Source: Deltaproteobacteria bacterium
GTDB taxonomy: Bacteria > Myxococcota_A > UBA9042 > PHBI01
Direction: 5' to 3'
NCBI GenBank assembly: GCA_011526585.1
Contig: WYBB01000255.1
Coordinates: 1 to 64,000 of the forward strand
Length of the DNA stretch: 64,000 nt
Every line of letters begins with the position of its first letter. The stretch's first letter is position 1. This document shows, one piece after another, positions 1 to 9,466 of the stretch. A program made the translations under genes and the position numbers. The notes below the pieces were generated by a model, which saw nothing but the letters and a program-made list of their open reading frames with translations, was not told the origin of the DNA and ran no database searches.

Positions 1-170
1 ACGGCGATCGGCGAGGCGATGTACATGTACGGCAGCTGCGCCGGCGACTCGTGCGCCAGGAAGAGCGCATCGCGCACCGCGCGGCCGACGAAGAACGCCG
101 TGACCGCCGCGAAGTTCCAGCAGAACAAGAGGGCGATCTCGACACGCGGATCGGAGCGCGCCCGACTCAA
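1..170 (-). CDS. Partial N-terminus of ATP/ADP-translocase-like (NTP/NDP exchange type) membrane transporter
   Basis: Reading leftwards from a TTG start at 170 the frame stays open to the window edge and gives about 56 residues. After a short charged start (SRARSDPRVE) comes a hydrophobic segment and then a block resembling VRDALFLAHESPAQLPYMYI. A cytosolic head, first membrane helix and 'vRDalFLs...LPYmYi' block is what I know from the N-termini of bacterial NTP/NDP exchange or ATP/ADP translocase-like MFS proteins. No ATG or GTG occurs in frame after the upstream stop, so TTG is the likely start; a GAGGAC stretch lies about 7 bases before it. It is the next gene after the lipoprotein at 272-3118, on the same strand. 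Family assignment rests on this short piece only, and another MFS-type transporter is possible. Confidence 0.5.
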   Translation of the reverse strand, partial: MSRARSDPRVEIALLFCWNFAAVTAFFVGRAVRDALFLAHESPAQLPYMYIASPIA

Positions 171-233
171 GCTTGTGTCCTCACGCTCGGAAGATACCGC
201 GCGCCCCTGGACTTGCAACGTCTCATGGCGTCA

Positions 234-254
234 GCCCGATGCCGGGCGTCGGGC
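234..254 (-). terminator. Stem-loop downstream of the lamin-tail lipoprotein gene
   Basis: GCCCGATGCC (234-243) can pair with GGCGTCGGGC (245-254), ten pairs with one G-T. It lies just past the stop of the gene at 272-3118 and before the next gene on that strand. No T-run follows, so it is either a factor-dependent terminator or an mRNA 3'-end stabiliser. A second small hairpin (264-280) overlaps the stop codon itself. Confidence 0.35.
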
Positions 255-271
255 CGCGCCACTCCGCGCGC

Positions 272-3118
272 TCAGCGCGGATACGTCAGGTGCGCGTTCT
301 TCACGCACGGGTCGTTGTAGGAGGTGCAGCCCATGCCCGCCGCGCACGAGTCGCGCAGACTCCAGCGGAAGCGCATGCGGTGGTCCTCGTCGATCGCCTG
401 GTCGAGGTAGGCCTCCGGGATGGTCCAGGTCGCCTTGCCGAAGCTGCAGCTCGGCGCGCTGCCCGAGCCGATCTCCACCCAGCCGCTGTTGGCGGTGAAG
501 AGATCGACATCGATCGAGGTGCTCTCGCAGCCGAGGAACTCGAGCGACAAGGTGCCATCGCCGGCGGCCGGCGGCGTGCCGGGCAGGTAGAGCTGATCGA
601 AGCTCGACGCGCCGCAGCGCCCGGTCGGGTGCTCGAGCGAGGTGTAATCGTAGGGCGCGCCGACCGGCTGGCAGCCGATGCCGAGATCCTCCTCACCCGC
701 CGGGCAGGCGAAGCAGAGCTCACAGTTGTAGACGAAGGTGAGCTCCATGCAGTCGTTGGCCGAGCCGTTGTACTGATAGGAGTGGCGGAAGCGGATCCAG
801 CCCATGCCGGCGATGGCGGCCTCGATCGTCGCCTGCGGCACGCGGAAGTTCTGCGTCTGCCAGTCGTTCTTGGAGTCGTTCGTCACCGCGACCGCCTCCC
901 AGTCGTCGGCGCCGAGCTGGATCTCGATGGTGTAGGGCTTGGGGTTGTAGGGGCTCGTGCCCTTGTAGCGCACGGTGAGCTTGCCGTCGGTCGTCGGCGT
1001 CACCGGGTTGGAGATCACGTCGTAGACGTAGCTCTGCCCGGCAGGCATGCACACTTCGTCGCCCTCGTAGGTGACCTGCTCCTCGTCCGCGGCGATCACC
1101 ACGTCGCAGCTCCCGCTGTCGGTGAGACCGCCCGCGCTCGTCGCGGTCGCGGTGACGGTGAAGACGCCGGCCGTCGCGAACGCGTGCGTCTGGCTCGTCG
1201 CCGCGCCCTGCACGAGGTCGGAGCCGTCGCCGAAGTCGAAGGTGAAGCTCGCGATCGACCCGGTCGAGGCGCTCGCGTCGAAGCTCAGCACCTCGCCGAC
1301 CAGGCCGCCGGCCGGGCAGCTCAGCGCGACCACCGGTGCGACCTCGGACGGCCCGAGCGGCGCCGCCGGGGTCGGGGTGCCGGACGAGAAGTCTGCCGCG
1401 TTGTCGTCGCTGTCGGTGTAGAGCGCGTCGCGCGAGAGGCTCTCACCGGTCGGCGCGAGCGGATGCGGCGTGCCTTCGCCGCGCGCGACGTCGCTCGTCT
1501 CGAAGGTGCCGTAGGCGAGCGCGTCCAGCACGATGGCGCCATAGCGCAGCTGCACGCTGTCGGGCCCGTTCTGCAGATCGACGTCGTCATCGAGGAGGTC
1601 GGCGACACCGGCGATCGCGTCCGCGCTCTCGGGGTGTGCGACGACGAAGAGCCCCTGGCTGTCGAGGGTGCCGCTGAGCTCGATCGCAACGTAATCGGCG
1701 CCGCCATTGCCGTTGATCCCGACGATGCTCACGCCGTCGAGCTCGGTCCCGGGCGGGCCGTGGATCTCGACGAACGCGTCCTCGTCGGGGAAGCCCGCCG
1801 AGTCGACGAGCACCTCGCCGATGACCAGCCCCGCCGGGGGCCTGCAGTAGGCCTCGGCACCCGCGCTACCCGCCTGGCAGCCGTGCGTGCAGGTGAACAC
1901 GACCGTGTCGTAGTTGCAGCTGCCACCGGCGCAGAGCCCGGTCGGCGCCGACACGACGAGACTCGTCGCGTTGGCGCAGGTCGCCGGCGGTGGCGCGTTG
2001 CACGTCACGCCGGCGCACGGGTCGCCCTCGCAGCCGCCGACACCGTCGACCTCGACGCAGCCGAAGGCACACGGCACCTCGATGGCGACGTAGCTGCACG
2101 CGCCCTCGCTGCAAGTGCCGGTCGCAGCGCGCGCGATCAGCGTCTCGGCGTCCTTGCAGACCGCCGGCTCCGGGGTCGTGCAGGCGCGCGCGCCGCCGGC
2201 GCAGACGCCGTTGGTGCAGCGATCCTCGTCGCTGCAGGGATCGCCATCGTCACAGGCCGCGCCGTTGTCGAACGCGTAGGCGCAGACCCCATCCTGGCAG
2301 GTGCCGCGATCGGCGTGGCACGCGCTCGGCGGGTCGTCGCACACCACCCCGGCGCAGGGATCGCCGAGGCACTTGCCGTCGGCGCAGCCGTCGGGACAGG
2401 GGACCTCGGTCACGGGGTAGCTGCACTGCCCGGCGTCGCAGATCCCGGTGGCGGCGGGAACGCGCAGCACGTCGCCGTCGCAGACCGACGCGCCGGGGCT
2501 CTGGCACGCGATCGCCGTGCCGGCGCAAGTCCCGTTCGCGCCGCAGCGATCGTCCTCGCTGCAGGGCAGGCCGTCGTCGCACGCCGCACCGGCGAGCACC
2601 GCGTAGCTGCACACGCCGCCATTGCAGGTACCGGTCGGGGCGTGGCACGCGGAAGGTGGCTCGTCGCACACGACGCCGGCGCACGGGTCGCCCGCGCAGG
2701 CTCCGTCGACGCAGCCGTGCGTGCACGGGAGCACGACGCTCGCGTACGCGCAGGTGCCCTGCGCGCAGCTCCCGAGCGACGCGAAAGTCTCGAGACCGCC
2801 CTCGCCACAACGGGCCGCGGGGGGATCGACGCACACGACCTCGGCGCACGGGTCGACCTCACCGACGCACGCGCCCGCGGCGCAGCCATTGTCGCAGGTG
2901 AAGTCGACGTGCCCATAGGTGCAGCTCCCGTCCGCGCCGCACACCCCAGGGCTGGCGTAGCTTCGCAGCGTCACGTCGGAGAGGCACTCCGCCATCGGCG
3001 GCACGTTGCACCCGCCCTCGCACATGGCGACGCTCGTGCCCGCGCCGTCGTCGCCACACGCCAGGAGGGCGAGGCCCCCGCTCAGCAAGAAGAAGGTCCC
3101 GGCCCTGAATCCCATCAT
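272..3118 (-). CDS. Large Cys-rich lipoprotein with lamin-tail (LTD) and PKD domains
   Basis: The start is placed at the tandem ATG at 3118, preceded by a GAGGAGGA Shine-Dalgarno sequence, and not at the longer upstream reading. That gives about 948 residues. A lipoprotein signal ends at a lipobox of the type LLAC-GDD (Cys near residue 20). Residues about 30-420 are Cys-rich repeats built on 'CAGVVCDDPPSACH...GTC..GVC' units, similar to the DUF-type or EGF-like repeats of myxobacterial surface proteins. Residues about 430-570 match a lamin-tail domain (GEVLVDSAG...D.FVEIHGPPG...L.G). About 590-680 is a PKD domain (FDFGDGS). The last 260 residues hold two Cys-containing beta-rich modules. Role: probably a surface-anchored adhesive or structural protein; substrate unknown. 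Its neighbours on both sides are unrelated genes. Confidence 0.8.
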   Translation of the reverse strand: MMGFRAGTFFLLSGGLALLACGDDGAGTSVAMCEGGCNVPPMAECLSDVTLRSYASPGVCGADGSCTYGHVDFTCDNGCAAGACVGEVDPCAEVVCVDPPAARCGEGGLETFASLGSCAQGTCAYASVVLPCTHGCVDGACAGDPCAGVVCDEPPSACHAPTGTCNGGVCSYAVLAGAACDDGLPCSEDDRCGANGTCAGTAIACQSPGASVCDGDVLRVPAATGICDAGQCSYPVTEVPCPDGCADGKCLGDPCAGVVCDDPPSACHADRGTCQDGVCAYAFDNGAACDDGDPCSDEDRCTNGVCAGGARACTTPEPAVCKDAETLIARAATGTCSEGACSYVAIEVPCAFGCVEVDGVGGCEGDPCAGVTCNAPPPATCANATSLVVSAPTGLCAGGSCNYDTVVFTCTHGCQAGSAGAEAYCRPPAGLVIGEVLVDSAGFPDEDAFVEIHGPPGTELDGVSIVGINGNGGADYVAIELSGTLDSQGLFVVAHPESADAIAGVADLLDDDVDLQNGPDSVQLRYGAIVLDALAYGTFETSDVARGEGTPHPLAPTGESLSRDALYTDSDDNAADFSSGTPTPAAPLGPSEVAPVVALSCPAGGLVGEVLSFDASASTGSIASFTFDFGDGSDLVQGAATSQTHAFATAGVFTVTATATSAGGLTDSGSCDVVIAADEEQVTYEGDEVCMPAGQSYVYDVISNPVTPTTDGKLTVRYKGTSPYNPKPYTIEIQLGADDWEAVAVTNDSKNDWQTQNFRVPQATIEAAIAGMGWIRFRHSYQYNGSANDCMELTFVYNCELCFACPAGEEDLGIGCQPVGAPYDYTSLEHPTGRCGASSFDQLYLPGTPPAAGDGTLSLEFLGCESTSIDVDLFTANSGWVEIGSGSAPSCSFGKATWTIPEAYLDQAIDEDHRMRFRWSLRDSCAAGMGCTSYNDPCVKNAHLTYPR

Positions 3119-3256
3119 CAGATCTCCTCCTCGACACGCCACGAGGGCGCGGCACGCGGTCCGCACGCTTGCGGTGCGCATAGACCCCGCGGGTGCCTCC
3201 GGACAACCGACAAATGCGCTTGGCCGTGAAAGAGGATGCGAATAACGTCGCGCGCG

Positions 3257-4027
3257 ATGACCCTCGAGCTCCTGCACATCCCCTATTCGCCCTGGTCGGA
3301 GAAGGCGAGCTGGGCGCTCTCGGCCTCGGGCATCGCGTACCGCGCGCGCGTCTATCAACCCCTCCTCGGCGAGCCCGAGCTGCGCCTGCGCCTCCGCCGC
3401 TGGCGGGGTCCGGTCAGCGTGCCCGTGCTCTTCGGCGCGCCCGAAGGCCCGCTCGCCGACTCCTTCGCCATCGCGCGCTTCGCGGCGCGCTCGGGCAGCC
3501 GCGACCCCGACCTCGTGCCGACCACCGCCGAAGCGGCGATCGAGCGCTTCAACGATCTGAGCGAGCGTGGTCTCCGCGCCGGCCGCGCCCGCGCGCTCAC
3601 GCGTGTGCTCGCGAGCCCCGCGGCGCTACGCGAGATGATCCCCCGCACCCTGCGCCGACCGCTCGGCCCGCTCGGCCTGAAGATCGCCGCGCTCGGGGTC
3701 GAGCGCACGCTGCGCAAGTACGGCGCCGATCGCGGCGATGACCACCTCGCCGACCTGCGCGCCGTGCTCGACGCCCTGCGCGACGCGCTCGCCGCCGCCC
3801 CGCCCCCTCCCGACGGCGCCCCGCGGCTCCTCCTGCCCGAGCACGGCTTCACCTACGCCGACATCGCCATGAGCCAGGTGCTCGGCTTCGTCAGCCCGCC
3901 GGATCGCGGGCTCAGGATCGGGCGCGCCACGCGCCACACCTTCGTCGACCCGGACCTCGCCGACGCGTCCCGCGACCTGCTCGCCTGGCGCGACGCGCTC
4001 TACGCACGCTACCGCGGCGAGCCCTGA
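3257..4027 (+). CDS. Glutathione S-transferase-like protein
   Basis: About 256 residues beginning MTLELLHIPYSPWSEKA. The beta1 strand followed by a 'YSPWSEKASWAL' helix is the thioredoxin-fold N-terminal domain of GSTs. A PVLF...G.LADS block around residues 55-75 corresponds to the cis-Pro and the glutathione-gamma-Glu binding (E/D)S pair. The C-terminal half is helical, as in GSTs. An ATG seven codons upstream (3236) is also possible but has no well-spaced ribosome site; I chose the start that leads directly into the first beta strand. It diverges from the lipoprotein at 272-3118 and converges with the cytochrome gene at 4037, only 9 bases away. The substrate is unknown. The catalytic Ser/Cys position looks like Ser in 'PYSPWS', which would be unusual but not unique. 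Confidence 0.75.
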   Translation: MTLELLHIPYSPWSEKASWALSASGIAYRARVYQPLLGEPELRLRLRRWRGPVSVPVLFGAPEGPLADSFAIARFAARSGSRDPDLVPTTAEAAIERFNDLSERGLRAGRARALTRVLASPAALREMIPRTLRRPLGPLGLKIAALGVERTLRKYGADRGDDHLADLRAVLDALRDALAAAPPPPDGAPRLLLPEHGFTYADIAMSQVLGFVSPPDRGLRIGRATRHTFVDPDLADASRDLLAWRDALYARYRGEP

Positions 4028-4036
4028 GCCGCGGGC

Positions 4037-6076
4037 TCACGGCTCCACCGGAGGCGGCTGCTCCTCCTCGAGCGACATCATCTGCATCTCGGTCAGCGGC
4101 GAGGCGAACTCCTCGAGCATCTGGAAGTCCGGCCCGTCGAGATCGACGAAGAGCGAGAAGTCGGCCAGCGCCGGGATCAACACGTCGCTCCCGACGAAGT
4201 CCCAGAGGAACGCGGTGCGCCAGTCGACCGGGATCGGGATGATCCCCTGCAGGATCGCCAGCGCGCCGGCCGCGCCCGCCTGCGCCGGCGGCGTCCAGGT
4301 CGTGATCTGCAGCGTGCCGTCCTCCATGTAGCTGACCACGTTGGGGCTGCCGTGGCAGTCGCCGCAGGTGCGTCCCTGGGTGGTCACGGTGTGCGCGAAG
4401 TAGGGCGCGAACGCGGCGAAGGCGTCGCCCTGCCAGGTCAGCGCCTGGAAGTTCGCGATGGTGACGCGGCTGCGCGTTCCGCCCGAGCGCTCGTCGTTGA
4501 CCAGGAAGACGAACCCGCTCAGCGGCGGCGGCCCGAAGTAGCGCTTGGTGTTGGCCTCGACCTCGGTGTCGAAGTGGCAGCTGTAGCACGTCGCGACCGT
4601 CTGCACGTGACAGGTGTTGCAGTCGAGGTCGGCGCTCGGACCGTCGGCGTGTTGATCGTGCTCGGGGATCGACGAGTCGATCGGCCCCTCGGGTCCGCTG
4701 CCGCTGTGGCAGTCCTGGCAACGCACCTGGCGCGCCTGGAGCATCGAGTCCGGCGCGGTGCCGTTGCCATGCATCTGCTGCGGGGTGTGGCAGTCGATGC
4801 AGCGCAGGCCCGCGACCCGGTGCACGTCCGAGAAGCGCGCGGCGATCGTCGGGTTCGGCGACGCGGCGAGGTTGATCCCCGCCCCCTGACGCGAGTGACA
4901 GCCGATGCAGGTGCTGTCGGCGATGTCCCAGGTCGGCGCGTACGGGTTTGCGTGGCAGTCGGCGCAGCTCTGCTCGTAGCGTGAGACCGGCACGTCGGTC
5001 CCGTCGGCGAGGCGCGCCAGATCAGGCGAGCTCCCGGCGCGGTGGCAGCTCTTGCACGCGAGCTCCTCGTACGGCACGCCGGTGATGGCGAAGAAGCCCG
5101 GGTCCTCGGCGGTGCCTTCGTAGAAGTAGGCCATGCCGCGCGAGTCCCGGTGCAGCGAGAGCTGGAAGTCCTCGTAGATCGCCGCGCTCTCGGCGCTCAC
5201 GCAGCGTGGCGAGTCCTCGATGTTCGTGCCGTTGAGATCGAGGCAGTGGCCGCTACAGCAGTCCTCCGCCACCGCACACGTCGCGCCGTCGAGCCCGCAG
5301 CCGACGTCGGTCTCCGGCACGTCCTCGACGGTGTCCTCGACCGTGTCGACCTCGACCGTGTCGACCACCACCGTGTCGACCACCACCGTGTCGATCACCA
5401 CCGTATCCTGCACCGTCTCCTCGACGACCACCGTGTCCTCGATCGTCTCCTCGACCGCGGTATCCACGACGACCGTATCGGCGACGACCTCCTCGTCGCC
5501 CGCGTCGGCCTCGACGCCGGTGTCGTCCGGCATGGTGTCGTCGACCTCGATCCCCGCGTCACCGACCACCGACGTGTCCACCTCCATGGTCGTATCCTCG
5601 AGAGTGTCGCCCCCGTCCGCGACCTCGAGGGTGTCGTTTACCGCGTCATCGCCGCTGTCTTCGACCGCCGTGTCCTCGACCGCCGTGTCCACAGCCGTGT
5701 CCTCGACCGCCGTGTCCACAGCCGTGTCCTCGACCGCCGTGTCCTCCACAGCGGTATCCTGCACCGCCGTGTCCTCCAGCGCCGTGTCCTCCACGGCGGT
5801 ATCTTGCACCGCCGTGTCTTCGACCGCCGTGTCCTCCACCGCCGTGTCCTCGACCCCGGTGTCCGCGACGACCTCTGCGTCTTCTTCGACGTCGCCGCCG
5901 TCCTCCACCGTCGTCCCGTCTTCGGCGGTCTCCGTCTCGGCGACGCTGTCCTCGACCGCATCATCGCGCCCCTCGTCGTCCTCGCCGCAGGCCGCCGGCC
6001 CCGTCACGATCCACAGCACCGTCCCCGCGGTCGCGCACAGGGCGCGCCAGCCCTTCACTCCAACCGTCGCGAGCAT
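4037..6076 (-). CDS. Octahaem c-type cytochrome lipoprotein with long acidic repeat linker
   Basis: About 679 residues from the ATG at 6076, which has GGAGG eight bases upstream; the in-frame ATG at 6121 lacks this. A hydrophobic signal ends in PAAC-GED, a lipobox. Residues about 35-240 are an Asp/Glu/Thr/Val linker dominated by VEDTA units and later VVVDT units. A small Cys-rich module follows (TCAVAEDCCSGHC). The C-terminal half carries eight CXXCH haem sites: CKSCH, CADCH, CIGCH, CIDCH, CQDCH, CNTCH, CYSCH and CGDCH. It is therefore an exported multihaem cytochrome, likely held off the membrane by the linker. Its redox partner is not evident from neighbours, and I do not recognise a named oxidoreductase subfamily; nitrite- or hydroxylamine-type activity is not supported by any motif I can see. 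Confidence 0.85.
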   Translation of the reverse strand: MLATVGVKGWRALCATAGTVLWIVTGPAACGEDDEGRDDAVEDSVAETETAEDGTTVEDGGDVEEDAEVVADTGVEDTAVEDTAVEDTAVQDTAVEDTALEDTAVQDTAVEDTAVEDTAVDTAVEDTAVDTAVEDTAVEDSGDDAVNDTLEVADGGDTLEDTTMEVDTSVVGDAGIEVDDTMPDDTGVEADAGDEEVVADTVVVDTAVEETIEDTVVVEETVQDTVVIDTVVVDTVVVDTVEVDTVEDTVEDVPETDVGCGLDGATCAVAEDCCSGHCLDLNGTNIEDSPRCVSAESAAIYEDFQLSLHRDSRGMAYFYEGTAEDPGFFAITGVPYEELACKSCHRAGSSPDLARLADGTDVPVSRYEQSCADCHANPYAPTWDIADSTCIGCHSRQGAGINLAASPNPTIAARFSDVHRVAGLRCIDCHTPQQMHGNGTAPDSMLQARQVRCQDCHSGSGPEGPIDSSIPEHDQHADGPSADLDCNTCHVQTVATCYSCHFDTEVEANTKRYFGPPPLSGFVFLVNDERSGGTRSRVTIANFQALTWQGDAFAAFAPYFAHTVTTQGRTCGDCHGSPNVVSYMEDGTLQITTWTPPAQAGAAGALAILQGIIPIPVDWRTAFLWDFVGSDVLIPALADFSLFVDLDGPDFQMLEEFASPLTEMQMMSLEEEQPPPVEP
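5656..5868. repeat. Tandem 15-bp-type repeat inside the cytochrome gene (VEDTA units)
   Basis: Imperfect tandem units around GTGTCCTCGACCGCC and GTGTCCTCCACCGCC run through this stretch and encode VEDTA/VQDTA/VDTA in the cytochrome on the minus strand. A second, related block (about 5300-5470) encodes VVVDT units. Unit lengths are multiples of three (mostly 15, some 12), so gain or loss of units keeps the frame. It looks like a coding minisatellite. Confidence 0.8.
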
Positions 6077-6256
6077 GACCAGCCTCCGAGCGTCGAGAGT
6101 CGTCGTGACCGACACAGGCAATCGCCGTGGCCGCCGAACACCCCGCGGTTCACCCCGCCCGGAACGCCGCCCCGCTCACGCTCACACCCGTCACGCGCCC
6201 GCGAACAGGACGAACCTGCACACGCCCGCGGTGCCTTCGCACACCACGCCCCGCGG

Positions 6257-9200
6257 CTACTCCGCCGGCACGTAGACCTCGCGCCCGATCGCGCCCTCGG
6301 CGACATCGGCCGGCGCAAACCGCACCCGCAGGTACTCGTTGCCCAGCCACAGCCGCGCCTGGTCGTCGAAGTACTCGCTGTCGGTCAGGCCCGACTGCCC
6401 GCCCGGCAGCACGAAGAGCCCCTCGACCCCGTCGGCCGCCAGCTTGAAGACGAGCCGCATCGCCGGCCCGGACCCGTACGTGAAGTCCCCTCCACCGAGC
6501 CCCGGGTTGGCCGCGTCCACGCTCCACTGGTCGCCGTCGCGCGGGAACCACTTGAGCCCCCGGCGCGGGTCTCCCTGCGGCAGCCCGCCCGCCACCAGCG
6601 GCACGCGCTCGGTCGTGATCGCGAACTGATCCGTGATCAGCGACAGAGCCGGGTCGTCGCCCACATAGCTCGCCAGGATCGACTCGAAGCGCACCTGGTG
6701 GCGCAGCCCCCAGAGCCACGCCTGCATCTCCGCCGTGCCGAAGCCCCCCAGCCCCGGCCCGCTCGGCGCCGACTCGAGGAAACCCAGCGCGTCGACCAGC
6801 GCCTTCACCAACAGGTAGTCGCTGTGCTCCTTCTCTTCGGTGCCGAGCACGTCGAAGAAGACCGACTCGCTCGTCTCCGGGTTGAACGACGCCAGCCCCA
6901 GCGGGTTGCCCGGCCCCCGCCCCGCGAGGAAACGCAAGAGCGCCGCCACGCGTGACTCCCCGCCCCAGCGCGACGCGTTGATCCCCTCGTCATCCCAGAC
7001 CGCCGCCAGGAAGCGCCGGATCCAGGCGTTGAAGATCATCGTCGCCACCGCATCCTCACGGTCGTCCGCGCTCGGGCTCGCATAGAACGTCTCCACCCCG
7101 GAGCGCGCGCGATATCCCCGCCCGCCCCACGCCGTGAGCCGCGCCTTCACCTCGACCAGCCGCTCGCCGTGCTCCGCCGACAGCTCCGCCAGCGGCCCCT
7201 CGTCCGCGCCCTGCGCCAGCTCGATCGCCGCCACCAGGTACGGAACGAACGCCTCGCCCAGCCGCGAATCGACGTTCGCCTGCATCGCCACCATGTCCTC
7301 GACGGTGGCCGCCCCCCCGGCGGTCACGCGCTCGAGATCCCGCCGGATCGTGTTCGCCCGCACCGACGCCCACGGCCCTCCTATATAATAGGTGTCGTTG
7401 CGCTCCTCGCCGTCGTCGGTGAGCCCGGCCGGATCGTTGTTCGCGTTGAACACGAAGCCGCTCTCGGGATCGATCGCGTACGGCATCTCGGCATGAGGCA
7501 CGATGCAGCGGTACGGGTCCTCCGCGCCCGGCCCCTCGTCCGCCTTGCCGGCCGCGTCGGTCGGCAGCGTGAAGCCCCCGTACATCGTCCCATCGATGAG
7601 GCGCGTCGGATCCGCGCCGGCGACGAAGACCCCGTCCTCGCCGCGCGGCAGATAGCCCCGGCACGGCACCGCCTGATAGCTCGTGTAGAGGATGCTGCCC
7701 CCCTTGTCCGCCGCCGACGTGAAGAGCGCCGCCCCGACGTAGCCGCGCGTCGCCTCGCGCACGTCCTCGACCGTCTCGGCGAGCCCCACCTCGAAGAGCG
7801 CCTCGGGCCACTTCGTCGCGTCCAGCGCCGCATGGTCGAAGCTGATCCCGACGATCACCCCGTCCTCGTCCACGTCCTCGGGGATCACCAGCTCGCCCAT
7901 CACGTTGATCACCCGCCCGGCGTCCGCGCCGGCCTCCTCGACGCTCGCCACCACGCGGCCCTCGATGCTCGTGAGCCAGCGCCCGTCGAAGGTCGTCCAG
8001 CGCGTCCACGTCTCGGTGCGCCCGACGCTGCCGAGCAGCGGCACGTTCGCCACGACGTAGCTCTCCTCGACCGCGACCAGGTCACGCCACTGCCCATCGA
8101 AGAGGCTCGCCGCCGGCTTGCCGTCCTCGTCCAGCGACAGCTCCTCGCGATACCAGTCGGTGATGTCCATCACCGGGTTCACCCCGCCCCACGCCACGTC
8201 GCCGTTGGTGCCGCCGACCATCACCGGGAAGTTGCCGAGCCAGCCTCCGAGCTGATGGATCTCACCGTCACCGAAGACGCGCGTGTCGAGCGCCGCCCCG
8301 TACCCGAGCGGCGGGATCGACAGCTCGAGGTGCCCGTCGTTGGCGAAGAGCGCCGCCCCGTCCGCGGTCTTCGTCCCCGCGACCGCCCACACGTTCGAAC
8401 CGAAGCCAGCCTCGCGATCCTTGCCCATCCGCGCGAGCCGTCGCTGCAGCTTGTCATGCAATCGCTCCGCCAGACCCTCGGGCAACCGCCCACGCGCCCC
8501 GCGCTCCCCCGCGGCGCCCACCGCCCCGCGCCGCGCCTTGCCGACGCCGAAGCCCTCGGTCGAGTTGGTCTCGGTGTAGATCCCCCGAACGTCGTGCCAC
8601 ACGTCGCCGAGGTAGCCGCTCTTCCTCAGCGCCTCGTCCGTCGCCCCGTCGAACAACCGCTCGAGCCGCTCGGCCGCCGCCGCCACCCCGACGTCACCGC
8701 CCTCGAAGTTGGTGCTGTACATGAACACCGTCACCAGCGCGACCACGTCGCGCAGCTCAAACGGCTTCATCATGTCCACCGGGCTCGCGTACCCCAACGC
8801 GCCCGCGAACTGCGTCTCGGTCGGCCCCGGCAACGCGCCCGCGCGAACCGCCTCGATGTACGCGTTGACCCCGTCGGCGAACGCCGTCAGGTACGCCGCG
8901 AACTCCGGCGAGATGTTTGCGACGATGCGATCGGTCACCGCTCCCATGCCGGTCGAGCGCGCCTCGATGTCCTGCGCCAGCCCGGCCTCGCCGAGCAGCT
9001 CGGCGATCGTGCCGAGCCCCAGCCGCCGCTGCAGATCCATGAAGAAGAAGCGGTCGCGCGCCTGTACGAAGCCGAGCACGCGCGCGAGATCCTCGCGCCG
9101 CTCGGCATAGAGATGCGGCGTCGATCCCTCGGTGCGCACGACGTGCACGATCCCCGTCAGCCCCGGCAGCGCGAAGCGCGCGCTTTCGGGCACCGACAGG

Positions 9201-9466
9201 ATCGCGCGCTGCTCGGGCGTGGCGTCGGGATCCATCACGTCGCCCCCGTCGCCGTCGGCGGTCTCCGCCGTCGCGTCGTCGGCCCCGTCGTCCTCACCAT
9301 CCTCAACGTCCTCGCCGACCTCGACCTCGTCGATCCCGTCTGCGCCGTCACCCACCTCGGCGGTGTCGACCGTGTCGCTCGCATCCGCCGCGGGACCGTC
9401 GTCATCCCCACACGCCATCACCGAGAGCCCCGCGACCAACCCGAGCGCCACATGCGTCACTTTCAT
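6257..9466 (-). CDS. Penicillin-acylase family lipoprotein (Ntn hydrolase, S45-type)
   Basis: About 1069 residues, starting at 9466 behind AAAGAGG. The signal ends MAC-GDD, a lipobox, followed by an acidic Asp/Thr/Glu linker to about residue 70. The alpha-chain part begins near residue 85 (LPGLTGIVHVVRTEGSTPHLYAER...RDRFFFMDLQRR), typical of penicillin G amidase, cephalosporin or AHL acylases. GSNVWAV places the autoprocessing N-terminal nucleophile at Ser357, followed by a GGT/GNxDVAWG-like block (GGTNGDVAWG). It should mature into alpha and beta chains outside the inner membrane and hydrolyse an amide. The substrate cannot be told from sequence; acyl-homoserine lactones, beta-lactams and peptides are all possible. 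It is divergent from mfd. Confidence 0.88.
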   Translation of the reverse strand: MKVTHVALGLVAGLSVMACGDDDGPAADASDTVDTAEVGDGADGIDEVEVGEDVEDGEDDGADDATAETADGDGGDVMDPDATPEQRAILSVPESARFALPGLTGIVHVVRTEGSTPHLYAERREDLARVLGFVQARDRFFFMDLQRRLGLGTIAELLGEAGLAQDIEARSTGMGAVTDRIVANISPEFAAYLTAFADGVNAYIEAVRAGALPGPTETQFAGALGYASPVDMMKPFELRDVVALVTVFMYSTNFEGGDVGVAAAAERLERLFDGATDEALRKSGYLGDVWHDVRGIYTETNSTEGFGVGKARRGAVGAAGERGARGRLPEGLAERLHDKLQRRLARMGKDREAGFGSNVWAVAGTKTADGAALFANDGHLELSIPPLGYGAALDTRVFGDGEIHQLGGWLGNFPVMVGGTNGDVAWGGVNPVMDITDWYREELSLDEDGKPAASLFDGQWRDLVAVEESYVVANVPLLGSVGRTETWTRWTTFDGRWLTSIEGRVVASVEEAGADAGRVINVMGELVIPEDVDEDGVIVGISFDHAALDATKWPEALFEVGLAETVEDVREATRGYVGAALFTSAADKGGSILYTSYQAVPCRGYLPRGEDGVFVAGADPTRLIDGTMYGGFTLPTDAAGKADEGPGAEDPYRCIVPHAEMPYAIDPESGFVFNANNDPAGLTDDGEERNDTYYIGGPWASVRANTIRRDLERVTAGGAATVEDMVAMQANVDSRLGEAFVPYLVAAIELAQGADEGPLAELSAEHGERLVEVKARLTAWGGRGYRARSGVETFYASPSADDREDAVATMIFNAWIRRFLAAVWDDEGINASRWGGESRVAALLRFLAGRGPGNPLGLASFNPETSESVFFDVLGTEEKEHSDYLLVKALVDALGFLESAPSGPGLGGFGTAEMQAWLWGLRHQVRFESILASYVGDDPALSLITDQFAITTERVPLVAGGLPQGDPRRGLKWFPRDGDQWSVDAANPGLGGGDFTYGSGPAMRLVFKLAADGVEGLFVLPGGQSGLTDSEYFDDQARLWLGNEYLRVRFAPADVAEGAIGREVYVPAE

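Noticed and set aside
173..3229. A 1018-codon open frame on the plus strand opposite the lamin-tail lipoprotein
   Set aside because: High-GC antisense shadow: Arg/Ala/Val-rich translation, no domains, no ribosome site. The minus-strand frame has a lipobox, LTD and PKD.
5300..5870. Tandem repeats considered as a CRISPR array
   Set aside because: Units of 12-15 bp without unique spacers, in frame within a coding gene.
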